Shown: one piece after another, positions 15,981-25,010 of the stretch
Layout: each line of letters opens with the position of its first letter
How positions within the stretch are numbered: position 1 is the first letter of the stretch
NCBI RefSeq assembly: GCF_001625445.1
Contig: NZ_LWHG01000011.1
Location: 992,001-1,056,000 of the forward strand
From: Haladaptatus sp. R4
Lineage (GTDB): Archaea > Halobacteriota > Halobacteria > Halobacteriales > Haladaptataceae
DNA length: 64,000 bases
Direction: 5' to 3'
Notes under the pieces: generated by a model
Database searches by the model: none
What the model saw: the letters and a program-made list of their open reading frames with translations, nothing else
Told to the model about the DNA's origin: nothing
Made by a program: the position numbers and the translations under genes

Positions 15981-17687
15981 CTACGGATACGGATGTGGCT
16001 CGCGATCGGGACGCGGTTCGAACCCGAGTTCGCCGGGAACCGTCCGCGCACGCTCGCCGAAGAACGCATCCCCGGTGAACAGCGGTTGTGCGTCGGGCAC
16101 GAGGACACGAGCTCCCTCGAATCCGAGCGACGCGACGTCTCGCGTGGTCAGCCGTGCACCGTAGACCTGAAATGCGTCCCTCGCCAGCGACACTACGGTT
16201 TCCAACTCCTCCACGCCCTCCGGAACCGCCGATCCGACGCTCGAACTCGGTATCGTCGTCTCGGGAGCGACGAACTCCCGGGCCGCGTCCGGAAACGCCG
16301 CATACCGGCCGATGGACCCGTCCTCGTTCGCCGCATCCTCCTTCCCCATCAACTTGAGTTCCGTCCAGTTCTGCAACGCCTCCGCGAGAGCCGACCGTGC
16401 CGCCGCGTCCGGATCGAGGTTCGCACCTGACCCGACTGCGAACTTCGGCCACTCGCCCTCCCGGTGAACCGCCACGGCCACCACGGGAACGTCGATGTCC
16501 TGTGTCACCAGCAGGGCCGTCACCTCCAGTTCCTCCGCGCGTGCTCGCTTGACCAGCGCCTCGAAGCCCCCGTCCTCGACGGCCAATCCGAGCGGTTCGA
16601 ACGTGGAGTACCACGCGAGCATCGTCGCATCGCGCTCGATGACTTCGTATATCCCCGACAGAAGCGCCTCTACCGTCGAATTGCCCAACCCTAACCCGGT
16701 AGTGATGGATGGCTTGAACCGCATCGACGGCGGCGGGAAGTGGACGAACTCGGCCGGGAGATGAACCAGGTCACCGGTCGTCAGATTCCGACCCGACACC
16801 CATTCGATCTCTTCGTCGCTCGGGTCTTCCCACCCGGTCGGGCGCACGAATTCGGCGGGTGATACGGCGTTCCCGAGTTCGGACGGCCGTGCCACCGCGA
16901 ACTCCTCCTCGCGGTAGATTCCCGCGCAGTAACGCTCCATCCCCTCACCCAGCGCCTTCATCAACGCTTCGTCCCAGTCGGCCGAAACACCGGCCGATTG
17001 GGCCGCCGCGCGTGCGTCGCTGAACCCGCTCGTATCCGCGGTGGACGCCAAATAGTACGGCACGGGAAACGACGACACCTCGCCGAGCGAGCGAACGATT
17101 CCGATCCGCTCGTCCATCGCCAGTTCCGCACGGCCCACCGCATCGTCCAGCGTTCGCTCCTCGTACGCGATACCGAGCGTCCTGTCCCGTGGTTCTCCAC
17201 ACGTCGGACACCCCGGAACCGGGAACAGTCGCCGTTCGGCGTGGGGAATCTCTCGAACCCCACCGAGGAGCGACGATTCCTCCCCGCTTGCGAGTCTCGC
17301 CGCCTCCCGTCCCGCGACCGCGCCAGCGTATCGTTCGGTGACGCCGTCGTACTCGACGTTTTCTCCATCTTCCTCTCGATTCGATACCACGCGTGCGCTG
17401 AGACAGTCGAAACAGGCCGTCTCCGGGGAAAATCCGGAAACCGCGGCATCTACCTCAGTGATCGCGTGTCCACCGACGCCACCGAGTTCCACGGCGATCC
17501 ACGGAATCCCCGCGCGATTTGCACGCCTGAAAACGGGTGCACCGACCTCGTCGATGACGACCGCGAAATCGGCCTCGTCGATCGCGTCGTCGTCGAGTTC
17601 TTCGACGCTTCCTTCGATATCCGAGAGCGCCGCGACGACCGCATCCGCACCACGTCCCTGTCCGACCACGCCCAGCACGCTGTTCAT
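15981..17687 (-). CDS. YcaO-domain protein, azoline-cyclodehydratase type
   Basis: A 568-aa protein. Residues 1-170 resemble the E1-like/SagC partner domain without an adenylation loop and carry two zinc knuckles, CFDC (92-95) and CPTC (160-163). Residues ~190-568 are a YcaO domain with acidic ATP/Mg residues in GEGMERY (247-253), YEVIERDAT and AEALQNW. The chain ends PHPYP, the PxPxP C-terminus known from YcaO enzymes that make thiazolines and oxazolines in peptides. No precursor peptide, dehydrogenase or exporter is adjacent. It may modify a distant peptide or a cellular protein. ATG 17687 (MNSVLGVVGQ) is chosen over the in-frame ATG 27 bases upstream because that extension is not conserved-looking. 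Confidence 0.85.
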   Translation of the reverse strand: MNSVLGVVGQGRGADAVVAALSDIEGSVEELDDDAIDEADFAVVIDEVGAPVFRRANRAGIPWIAVELGGVGGHAITEVDAAVSGFSPETACFDCLSARVVSNREEDGENVEYDGVTERYAGAVAGREAARLASGEESSLLGGVREIPHAERRLFPVPGCPTCGEPRDRTLGIAYEERTLDDAVGRAELAMDERIGIVRSLGEVSSFPVPYYLASTADTSGFSDARAAAQSAGVSADWDEALMKALGEGMERYCAGIYREEEFAVARPSELGNAVSPAEFVRPTGWEDPSDEEIEWVSGRNLTTGDLVHLPAEFVHFPPPSMRFKPSITTGLGLGNSTVEALLSGIYEVIERDATMLAWYSTFEPLGLAVEDGGFEALVKRARAEELEVTALLVTQDIDVPVVAVAVHREGEWPKFAVGSGANLDPDAAARSALAEALQNWTELKLMGKEDAANEDGSIGRYAAFPDAAREFVAPETTIPSSSVGSAVPEGVEELETVVSLARDAFQVYGARLTTRDVASLGFEGARVLVPDAQPLFTGDAFFGERARTVPGELGFEPRPDREPHPYP

Positions 17688-17768
17688 GAACGGGACGAGA
17701 CAGCGTGGTGGCAAAAATACGGCGGATAGCTACCGCTCACGGGTACTGAAAAACGGAAGGAGTTCGGC

Positions 17769-18593
17769 TTAGTTGAGGATGCTCTGTGCGACGCCAGCGA
17801 GCTGGTCGGTGTCCGCGCTCTGCAGTTCGTCGTTGGCGAGCTTCAGGCGGAGGCGTGGGCGACCGACGTCGATGGGGACCTTTTCCGTGCCGATGAGGCC
17901 CATGTCTTCGAGCTTGGTCTTCGTGCGGGAGAACGTGGCTTTGCTTGCGATGCCGACGTCCTCGCCCCACTTGCTGATGTCGTAGAGCAGTGCCTCGTTT
18001 TTGGCCGCGACGAGGAGGCTGATCGTCACTTCGTCCAGACCGTCTCCGTCGCCACGTGCGGTTTCGAGGGACGCGAGGACGCTGTTGAAGTCGTCTTCCG
18101 CCTCGGGGCTGATCTCGTCGCCGAGCGTCTCGCGGACGCGCGTGATCGGGGGCGTGCGGAGCGAGAAGGAGCCTGCGTCGTCCCAGAACTCCGAGTACGT
18201 GCCGTATGCGGCGTCGACGAAGTCGTCGTCGTCCGAGGTGAGACCGCCCACGCGGTCGCCCGCCGTGACGAGCGCGATGACGACGTCGTCGGTGACGAGG
18301 AGCGAGTTGCCGGAGGTGTCGTCAGTCGTGCGAAGGGTGAGTGCATCTTCGTCGATGAGGTCTGCGGCGTTACTGGCGATGATGAAGTCCTCCATCACGT
18401 CCTTCAGGGTACCCTCGTCCGCGAGCATGCGCATCTCGGGGAGGTCACCTTCGTATTCCGTCGCGGCGTCGATGAGGTCCTCGATCGCGCTCGCGGATGG
18501 GTTCACGACGAGCATGACGTCGGGACCTTGATCGATGACCGTCTGCAGGATTTCGTGGACGCTTTGGTTCAAGAGGTTCGATTTTGTTTCCAT
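17769..18593 (-). CDS. tbsP: Transcription regulator TbsP
   Basis: A 274-aa haloarchaeal regulator of the TbsP/DUF5821 family. The N-terminal part has an alpha/beta domain (ILQTVIDQGPDVMLVVNP). The C-terminal winged helix includes LLYDISKWGEDVGIASKATF and a wing GRPRLRLKL. In Haloferax, TbsP acts with the sugar-responsive regulator TrmB on gluconeogenic gapII. ATG 18593 (METKSNLLNQ) follows a TATA-like AAATTAAATA at about 18616-18625. It ends 81 bases before the YcaO start on the same strand, so read-through into ycaO is possible. Confidence 0.85.
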   Translation of the reverse strand: METKSNLLNQSVHEILQTVIDQGPDVMLVVNPSASAIEDLIDAATEYEGDLPEMRMLADEGTLKDVMEDFIIASNAADLIDEDALTLRTTDDTSGNSLLVTDDVVIALVTAGDRVGGLTSDDDDFVDAAYGTYSEFWDDAGSFSLRTPPITRVRETLGDEISPEAEDDFNSVLASLETARGDGDGLDEVTISLLVAAKNEALLYDISKWGEDVGIASKATFSRTKTKLEDMGLIGTEKVPIDVGRPRLRLKLANDELQSADTDQLAGVAQSILN

Positions 18594-18929
18594 GGTAGCA
18601 GGGAAGAGATTCATGTATTTAATTTTAACGCTCGAACTCAACGGAAATCATAGGTTATGTAGCATGAACAATTAGTCAACGACGTAATTATAATCTCTAA
18701 ATTTGTATAATATCGGCCTGATCTCCGAAATCTCTTCAGTGAATTTGAATTTTTCAGTGTTGCCGCGAGAGTGCCCAGATCGCACAATATCACGTAATTT
18801 TACCTTCCGATAACCGTTGTTGGCCGGGAATAACCGGATAATTCCGAGGGGTAAGCGGTAATTACCAAATCAAGATTGCGTGAACAGTCCGAAAGAATGA
18901 AGTATGAATGTGATGTTTCAACATGTATC
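18594..18929. other. AT-rich intergenic region
   Basis: Much more AT-rich than the rest of the window. It contains the tbsP promoter (18616-18632), ATAATTATAATCTC-type stretches, and several ACCG/CCGG dyads near 18800-18850, but no reading frame that looks coding. It probably also holds the promoter of the small membrane-peptide gene (AGTATGAA near 18902). Confidence 0.5.
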
Positions 18930-19070
18930 ATGCGATCCGAAATCCGACAGTGGTTCGGGAGTCATCCGTGGGCATTGAACGCAGCGTTCAGTTTGATGTT
19001 TGTAGCGACCATTCACTTCGGCGGAGTTTTGGTGCCACTGGGTCGCGTTGATGCTGGAGCGGGACCCTAG
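18930..19070 (+). CDS. 46-aa single-helix membrane peptide
   Basis: MRSEIRQWFGSHPWALNAAF starts a peptide with one hydrophobic helix (AAFSLMFVATIHFGGVLVPL) and the tail DAGAGP. It resembles a set of ~45-50-aa haloarchaeal membrane peptides with an xxHP/xxNPR segment before the helix and a Gly-Pro end (DUF7503-like). Earlier in-frame Met codons at 18876 and 18897 extend into non-hydrophobic sequence. The stop overlaps the stop of the CHAT protease gene by two bases, tail to tail. The function is unknown; the pairing with a protease is discussed in the findings. Confidence 0.6.
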   Translation: MRSEIRQWFGSHPWALNAAFSLMFVATIHFGGVLVPLGRVDAGAGP

Positions 19071-21175
19071 CTAAACACCGGCGCGAGTTCGGCAGACCAA
19101 TACAATTCTCCGTCGTATACGATGGGAAAGTCCGCATTGGTGAGGAAATCCGCTATTTCTACTCGATCTAATTTGTAATCCGTGCTGTTCCCCCCAAGGT
19201 GTACTTTGTTGTTTCCGCCGGTATTTATTTGATAATATCCGCCGGGTAGTCGTTCCGCCATCGCATTACAGAGTAACTGGAAGGAACCATCATTTAATTT
19301 AATGATCTCTCCGACAGTTGGAAAGAAATTGTCACTCTGTGCTAGTTGATGTGTCCCATCACCGACGACGGCATAATCCTTATTCATCATAATACGCCGC
19401 CGAGCGATTTGAAGTGCCCGCTGGATACTAAAGCCGTTGATCAGCAACCGAGCAAACGAGACACCGACTTTTCCAGCTTGTTTGTTCAACACTTTATTGA
19501 ACGTCACCGCTCCTGCCACACTTCCTTTTCGAATAAGCTCCATTCCTTCAAAGTACGAACCACACGCGTTCAAGAAGAAAGTCTGGACGTTGCTCTGTTC
19601 GATAGATTTCACTGAAAGGTTTCCGTCTGTGCAGCGCAACCCTGATGCCTCACAATGGCCGATGTAGTGAACAAAATCACAAGGTGTCTCCAAAGTTTCA
19701 GCGAGTTCTACACGCGACAGATGTTCGCGAACGGTAACTTCTATTGGGAGATTTTCAGCCCGCTCCAAGTAGATCTCCGCCACGTCTTCGTGTTCTTCTT
19801 CCATCGTCTCATCGTTCAGTATCAGTGTTACGCCGATGTTCTCTCCTTCTGACTGTTCGAGGTATTTGAAACGATTCTCGTAGGCACTCGGTTCGACTTT
19901 GAACACGTCGATAGGTACGCCGTCCGCTAACCATCCGTGAATCTGTCCTCGCTGAAGCTCCGGCATCACTCTATCAACTGAATGAACTCTGTCGGTCGTT
20001 CGATATGATTCGTCAGTTGGCACTGCACGCGGGGTCGACTGCGTCGGTTGTTCATTGCCACGGTAGAAATCGCCAAGCGAAATGTCCAGTAGTTCGTTTT
20101 TCTGTAGGTCCGATGACTCGGGAAGATAAATGAGACTCAGGTTCGAGAGCAGATATGGGAGAGAAGAGACATTTTCCAGCGACGGCTCGACATACATTGA
20201 TAGATGCCAGTCCGGAAAACCATCGTCGATACATTCGAAATCCACGAAGCTGTAAGTGACGAGCTGTTCGGCTGGAGTCGCCTCGTAGGTCTCCTCTGTG
20301 TCCATGTCGATCTCATCAAGCAAGGACAACTCCGCGAGGTCCCAGCTGTAGGGTCCTTCGTTGCGGACGAGACAATCCATGAAAAACACTCGTCGGAGCA
20401 TATCGGCAACTTCGTGTTGATACGACGGGAGCGGACTGAACGAGTACGTGAAGTTGACTTCGGGTGCCGAAAGCTCCGGTGCGTCACGGTTTTCAACAAT
20501 CACGTCCGCTTGCAGGTAGTACGCGAGGGGTGCGGTGACGAATAGTGTTCTAAAATCGTCCGGAACCCGTATCTCTATGCCGACGTCCTTCTTCTCGGCG
20601 CGAACCGGCTCCGGAATATTCAATTCGTCTCCCACCTCGAATCGAGGTGGATGCCCGCGGAGGGTTGGATACGATCTGTCGGGACCAGTCGCTTTGTGCG
20701 ACGAAGAGGCGTAGGAAATCGCAGTCGCTAGCCCATCTGTCGTCGGTGGGATGGTTATCGTGTCGAGTGGGACTTCGTGATGGCTTCGAAAGCCGAACGT
20801 AATCGGAAGCCGTTCGTGGAAATCGATGATTAAATCCTCGAAATCTTCCGTTTTCCGAACGGTCGCCCCACCCGAAAATCGGAGGTACGTTTTGACGTTC
20901 CCGTGGATGTTTGCGAGGTACTCCCCCTCGGGAAGTTCGAGGGATTCAGTGTCGTTACCGTGTTCGTACTGTTCCTCTGTCTCTATTTCCGTAATCTTCA
21001 CCAAACTCGAAGGAAACGTGAGTTCGGAGGCGTAACCGGGGACTAACTCGTCGATAGGCGGTTCGATTTCCTGCGTCTCGCCGCCGGACTTCCAGTCGAG
21101 TGCATCGATGGTGACCCCCGTTTTTGTCCGGTCGAACGCGCGAACCCCTGTCTCCGTTTCCTCCCATTCGATCAT
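19067..21175 (-). CDS. CHAT-domain (caspase-like) protease
   Basis: A 702-aa protein. The N-terminal ~400 residues are a family-specific region without a recognised domain. The CHAT peptidase domain spans about residues 430-620: the catalytic pair is His507 in HYIGHCEASG and Cys538 in FFLNACGSY, followed by GAVTFNKVLNKQAG and FARLLINGFSIQRALQ. A small beta-rich tail (GGYYQINTGGNNKVHLGG) closes the protein. CHAT proteases are related to caspases and separase and often activate effector proteins in bacterial immunity. Base composition is AT-richer than its neighbours, suggesting transfer. TATA-like AAATATAAAC lies about 35 bases upstream of ATG 21175. Confidence 0.88.
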   Translation of the reverse strand: MIEWEETETGVRAFDRTKTGVTIDALDWKSGGETQEIEPPIDELVPGYASELTFPSSLVKITEIETEEQYEHGNDTESLELPEGEYLANIHGNVKTYLRFSGGATVRKTEDFEDLIIDFHERLPITFGFRSHHEVPLDTITIPPTTDGLATAISYASSSHKATGPDRSYPTLRGHPPRFEVGDELNIPEPVRAEKKDVGIEIRVPDDFRTLFVTAPLAYYLQADVIVENRDAPELSAPEVNFTYSFSPLPSYQHEVADMLRRVFFMDCLVRNEGPYSWDLAELSLLDEIDMDTEETYEATPAEQLVTYSFVDFECIDDGFPDWHLSMYVEPSLENVSSLPYLLSNLSLIYLPESSDLQKNELLDISLGDFYRGNEQPTQSTPRAVPTDESYRTTDRVHSVDRVMPELQRGQIHGWLADGVPIDVFKVEPSAYENRFKYLEQSEGENIGVTLILNDETMEEEHEDVAEIYLERAENLPIEVTVREHLSRVELAETLETPCDFVHYIGHCEASGLRCTDGNLSVKSIEQSNVQTFFLNACGSYFEGMELIRKGSVAGAVTFNKVLNKQAGKVGVSFARLLINGFSIQRALQIARRRIMMNKDYAVVGDGTHQLAQSDNFFPTVGEIIKLNDGSFQLLCNAMAERLPGGYYQINTGGNNKVHLGGNSTDYKLDRVEIADFLTNADFPIVYDGELYWSAELAPVFS

Positions 21176-21281
21176 ACCGGTAATAGAAGCGTTATCTCAC
21201 TGTTAGTTTATATTTCTGTCGGGGACGGCTATCTGCCGTGCGAAGGGTAAACTTATACCTCGCGGTGTCCCGGGATTTCAC

Positions 21282-22529
21282 ATGGAGTACGACCACGTTC
21301 GAGCGACTGATCCGGAAGTCGCCGACGCTCTCGAAGCGGAAGTCGAACGCGAACGCGACACGCTGGAGATGATCGCCAGCGAGAACTTCGCCAGCGAGGC
21401 GGTTCTCGAAGCACAGGGAAGCACCCTGACGAACAAGTACGCGGAAGGCTATCCCGGCGAGCGCTACTACGGTGGCTGTGAGCACATCGACACGGTCGAG
21501 AGCCTCGCCATCGAGCGCGCGAAGGAACTCTGGGGGGCCGAACACGTCAACGTCCAACCGCACAGCGGTTCGCAGGCGAACATGGGCGTCTACCTCGCCG
21601 TTCTCGAACCCGGCGACAAGATTCTCTCCCTCGACCTGACCCACGGCGGCCACCTCAGCCACGGTCACAAGGTGAACTTCGCCGGAAAGCTGTACGACGT
21701 TGAACAGTACAAGGTGGACCCCGAATCCGGCTACCTCGACTACGACGCTATTTACGACCACGCCGTCGAGTTCGACCCCGACATCATCGTCTCGGGCTAC
21801 TCCGCCTACCCGCGACAGGTCGAATGGGAGCGGATTCAGGAAGCCGCCGACGCGGCGGATGCGTACCACCTCGCGGACATCGCCCACATCACGGGCCTCG
21901 TCGCCGCGGGCGAACACCCTTCGCCGGTCGGCATCGCCGACTTCGTCACCGGTTCGACGCACAAGACGATCCGCGCCGGACGCGGTGGCATCATCATGTG
22001 CGACGAGGAGTACGCCGACGCCGTCGATACGGCGGTCATCCCCGGTATGCAGGGCGGCCCATTGATGCACAACGTCGCGGGCAAAGCGGTCGGGTTCAAG
22101 GAAGCGCTCCAACCCGAGTTCGAGGAGTACGCCGCCCAGACCGTCGAAAACGCGAAGGTGCTCGCCGAGACGTTCCAGGACCACGGTTTCGGTCTCGTCT
22201 CCGGCGGCACGGACACCCACCTCGTGCTCGTGGACCTGCGTGAATCCCACGAGGACGTGACGGGCAAGGACGCCGAGGAGGCGCTCGAAGACGTCGGTAT
22301 CGTCCTCAACGCGAACACGGTTCCGGGCGAGACGCGCTCGCCCTTCGTCGCCAGCGGTATCCGCGCCGGTACCCCCGCGCTGACGACCCGCGGCTTCGAC
22401 GCCGACGACATCGAACGCGTCGGCGACCTAATCGCCCGCACGATAAACCACATCGACGACGAGGACGTGAAAGCGGAAGTCGCCGAGGAAGTGCAGGCCC
22501 TCTGCGAAGAGAACCCGCTGTACGAGTAA
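21282..22529 (+). CDS. glyA: Serine hydroxymethyltransferase
   Basis: A 415-aa PLP enzyme that interconverts serine and glycine while charging tetrahydrofolate with a one-carbon unit. The PLP lysine is Lys228 in GSTHKTIRAGRGG. The N-terminal MIASENFASEAVLEAQGS, YAEGYPGERYYGG and PHSGSQAN signatures are intact, and length is normal. ATG 21282 is the first start after the divergent CHAT promoter. It opens a cluster with folD, the next enzyme using the same methylene-folate, 0.8 kb downstream. Confidence 0.97.
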   Translation: MEYDHVRATDPEVADALEAEVERERDTLEMIASENFASEAVLEAQGSTLTNKYAEGYPGERYYGGCEHIDTVESLAIERAKELWGAEHVNVQPHSGSQANMGVYLAVLEPGDKILSLDLTHGGHLSHGHKVNFAGKLYDVEQYKVDPESGYLDYDAIYDHAVEFDPDIIVSGYSAYPRQVEWERIQEAADAADAYHLADIAHITGLVAAGEHPSPVGIADFVTGSTHKTIRAGRGGIIMCDEEYADAVDTAVIPGMQGGPLMHNVAGKAVGFKEALQPEFEEYAAQTVENAKVLAETFQDHGFGLVSGGTDTHLVLVDLRESHEDVTGKDAEEALEDVGIVLNANTVPGETRSPFVASGIRAGTPALTTRGFDADDIERVGDLIARTINHIDDEDVKAEVAEEVQALCEENPLYE

Positions 22530-22570
22530 CGCGACTCTCGACCCTCGACCCTCGACGTTTCTTTTTCGCG
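22530..22570 (+). terminator. T-rich 3' end of glyA
   Basis: Directly after the stop come three tandem TCGACCC-like heptamers (about 22536-22556) and then the T-rich TTTCTTTTTC (about 22558-22567), like archaeal U-rich termination signals. Strength is unknown, since a small gene starts at 22609. Confidence 0.4.
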
Positions 22571-22608
22571 AGCGACACATCTAATTCGGCACGCCGTGAG
22601 GTTCGACC

Positions 22609-22779
22609 ATGCCTGAACAACTCGCGGGTTTCAAACGCGCCGACATCGTGTTCACCGACGGAACGTCCCTCGCCGACGTGACCGTCGCCATCTATCCCGG
22701 GTGGATTCGCATCCAGACGGAGACGGCGAACCAGTTCCACCCACGCGAGCAGGTGGACCGGGTTCAATCGACTCGGTGA
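22609..22779 (+). CDS. 56-aa conserved-looking small protein
   Basis: MPEQLAGFKRADIVFTDGTS, then LADVTVAIYPGWIRIQT and a C-terminal HPREQVDRV. The pattern suggests a small beta-barrel or SH3-like fold with an acidic character typical of the host. It has no cysteines and no membrane helix. I do not recognise the family. It sits 79 bases after glyA and 5 bases before the next gene, so co-expression with glyA or with the downstream protein is likely. Confidence 0.65.
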   Translation: MPEQLAGFKRADIVFTDGTSLADVTVAIYPGWIRIQTETANQFHPREQVDRVQSTR

Positions 22780-22784
22780 TACCG

Positions 22785-23234
22785 ATGACCGACGATTCAG
22801 ACGTTCTTCGAGCGAGGATGCACGTGGAGGACGGAAACGTCGAATACGTCGAACGCGACGACGTGATTCGGTATCCGAGCGTCTGTCACGGCGAGGAGCC
22901 ACTGGAGTACGATACGATGCCGGTCGAAAGATGGATCGAATATCGGGCCGCCAAGGCCGCGCTGGATGCCGTCCGGGAGGAATTGGAGACGCGAGTAGAC
23001 GGAAACTTCGTCGGTATCGCAACTGGAATCGGGTCCGCTGACGAGGAGACTGCGAAAGCCGCGCGATCCGTGGTAGTTTACTACGTCGAAAATTTCTCGA
23101 ACTCGTCAATCTCGTTCGACCGACTGAAGGAACTCACCCCGAAACGCGTGGAAACGACTATAATATTCCGCGGAGAGCCGTATTCCCGTTCAATACCCGT
23201 CGAATTCGACAGCATGGAGTTACTGGAAACTTGA
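22785..23234 (+). CDS. Hypothetical protein, 149 aa
   Basis: A soluble acidic protein with no recognised domain. A Glu/Asp-rich N-terminus (MTDDSDVLRARMHVEDGNVE) is followed by a helical segment (AAKAALDAVREELETRV) and a C-terminal beta part (VETTIIFRGEPYSRSIPVEF). Start ATG 22785 lies 5 bases after the previous small gene; the longer open frame from 22701 overlaps that gene. It sits between glyA and folD, but nothing in the sequence ties it to folate chemistry. Confidence 0.7.
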   Translation: MTDDSDVLRARMHVEDGNVEYVERDDVIRYPSVCHGEEPLEYDTMPVERWIEYRAAKAALDAVREELETRVDGNFVGIATGIGSADEETAKAARSVVVYYVENFSNSSISFDRLKELTPKRVETTIIFRGEPYSRSIPVEFDSMELLET

Positions 23235-23300
23235 CCGGGGATGGTCACAAACATGTATATATCCGAATTCTAAAGGCCAAAAATACGCACGAACCCGGAT

Positions 23301-23308
23301 GTTTAAGG
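23301..23308 (+). promoter_or_regulatory. TATA box of folD
   Basis: GTTTAAGG centred 29 bases before ATG 23333, giving a leaderless folD transcript. A second TATA-like string (GTATATATCC, about 23254-23263) lies further upstream. Confidence 0.55.
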
Positions 23309-23332
23309 GGCTTCGAGTGCCAACGTCGGGTA

Positions 23333-24226
23333 ATGACGGACATCATCGACGGGCGTGCGGTTGCGGAGGGCATTCGAAGCGACCTCGGCGAGAGCATCGA
23401 GACGCTGAAAGCGGAGGGTGTGACGCCGGGACTGGCGACGGTGCTCATGAGCGACGATCCGGCGAGCGAGACGTACGTCTCGATGAAACAGCGGGACTGC
23501 GAGGAGGTCGGTATCAACGGGATTCACATCGAAATCGACCCCGAGGCACCCGCCGAGGAACTGTACGACACCATCGACGACCTGAACGAGGACCCCGACG
23601 TCCACGGGATTCTCGTCCAGATGCCCGTTCCGGACCACATCGACTCACAGAAGGTGCTCCGCGCCATCGACGCCGAAAAGGACGCGGACGGCTTCCACCC
23701 GGAGAACGTCGGCATACTCGTGGCGGGCCACCCGCGATTCAAACCCTGCACGCCACACGGCGTCCAGAAGCTTCTCGAATCGGCGGACGTAGACCCCGAA
23801 GGAAAGGACGTGGTCATCGTCGGCCGGTCGAACATCGTCGGGAAACCGCTCGCGAACCTCCTCATTCAGAAAGCCGAGGGTGGCAACGCGACGGTGACGG
23901 TGTGTCACTCCCGCACCGACGACCTCGCCGCGAAGACCCGCGAAGCGGACGTGGTCGTCGCGGCCTGCGGCGTCCCCGAACTCATCGACGGTTCGATGCT
24001 TTCCGAGGGAGTAACGGTCATCGACGTGGGTGTCAACCGCGTGGACGCGGACAACGAGAAGGGCTACGAACTCGTCGGCGACGTGGACTTCGAGAGCGCG
24101 AAGGAGAAAGCGGGCGCGATCACGCCGGTGCCGGGCGGCGTCGGTCCGATGACGCGGGCGATGTTGCTCTACAACACGGTGAAGGCCGCCGGAGAGCAGA
24201 CGGGCATCGACGTCGAACTGCCGTAA
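23333..24226 (+). CDS. folD: Methylene-THF dehydrogenase/cyclohydrolase
   Basis: A 297-aa bifunctional enzyme that oxidises methylene-tetrahydrofolate to methenyl- and then formyl-tetrahydrofolate using NAD(P). The catalytic Lys region YVSMKQRDCEEVGI, the substrate motif VQMPVPDHID, DGFHPENVG, and the Rossmann signature VVIVGRSNIVGKPLANLL are all present, as is TPVPGGVGPMT near the C-terminus. ATG 23333 follows the TATA box at 23301. With glyA it forms the one-carbon supply for purine and methionine synthesis in haloarchaea. Confidence 0.97.
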   Translation: MTDIIDGRAVAEGIRSDLGESIETLKAEGVTPGLATVLMSDDPASETYVSMKQRDCEEVGINGIHIEIDPEAPAEELYDTIDDLNEDPDVHGILVQMPVPDHIDSQKVLRAIDAEKDADGFHPENVGILVAGHPRFKPCTPHGVQKLLESADVDPEGKDVVIVGRSNIVGKPLANLLIQKAEGGNATVTVCHSRTDDLAAKTREADVVVAACGVPELIDGSMLSEGVTVIDVGVNRVDADNEKGYELVGDVDFESAKEKAGAITPVPGGVGPMTRAMLLYNTVKAAGEQTGIDVELP

Positions 24227-24245
24227 AGCGGAGAGTCGAACGGCG

Positions 24246-24962
24246 CTATCCTAACCGGTCGAGCCTGTCCTGACTGCTTGCGAGGGCGTCCAAGTCTCCT
24301 TCATCGAAATATCGCCGCAACTCACGGGCGGCCGATACGAGCACTTCCGCGGTGTCGATGTCGGTTCCGCCTTCGAGCGCCTGCGCCCTGCGGACGTGTT
24401 CCCCGAGGGTTTCCAGCGTACTCCTGCTCTCCCGACTGACGTCGTGTTCCCTGGTCCACTCTCCCATCTCCCGGTGATACTCCTTGAGCGATTCGGCGTC
24501 GGCCAACCCGCGAATCTCGTAGATCGACTCCGGGAGGTCCTCGGTGTCCGGTCGTTCGCCCTCGTCGGCCCCGCTGAGCAGGGAGTAGAAGTAAATCTCC
24601 TCGTCGTCGGTCATCCGCATCGACCGACTGAACAACTCGCCCGCGTGGCGGAGTTCGTTCGCGGCGAGGTAGGTGCCGTCGAGCGGGAGGAGTTCGCCGC
24701 CGCGGATGAACCCACGCTTTCTGACGTATCTGCGGCCCTCCTTCGCCGCGAGGTCTGCGACCTCGCGCGCCGGTTCCTTGTCGAGTGCGTTCCGTATTTC
24801 GACCAGGTCGAGCGTCGCCGGACGGTCGGTCTGTTGGAGACGATTCTCGTCCAACCCGACGCTCTCCATGCTTCCACAGTCGGGACACGTGACGCTCCCC
24901 GTCTCGTAGTACGACCACTGGTTCCCGCAGCGCTTGCACTCACGGGTTCCGCGAACTTTCAT
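24246..24962 (-). CDS. TFIIB-type zinc-ribbon protein (DUF7117-like)
   Basis: A 238-aa haloarchaeal protein. It opens with a four-Cys ribbon, ECKRCGNQWSYYETGSVTCPDCGS, followed by a helical domain with EVADLAAKEGRRYVRKRGFIR and an acidic C-terminus. No enzymatic motif is seen. Such ribbon-first proteins may bind nucleic acid or other proteins. Start ATG 24962 (MKVRGTRECK) is preferred over the ATG two codons upstream because the conserved segment begins there. Convergent with folD across a 19-base gap. Confidence 0.8.
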   Translation of the reverse strand: MKVRGTRECKRCGNQWSYYETGSVTCPDCGSMESVGLDENRLQQTDRPATLDLVEIRNALDKEPAREVADLAAKEGRRYVRKRGFIRGGELLPLDGTYLAANELRHAGELFSRSMRMTDDEEIYFYSLLSGADEGERPDTEDLPESIYEIRGLADAESLKEYHREMGEWTREHDVSRESRSTLETLGEHVRRAQALEGGTDIDTAEVLVSAARELRRYFDEGDLDALASSQDRLDRLG

Positions 24963-25010
24963 GCCCATCCGTTACAGGCCCGCGGTAAAAACTTTCACGC
25001 GCGTGAGCGG

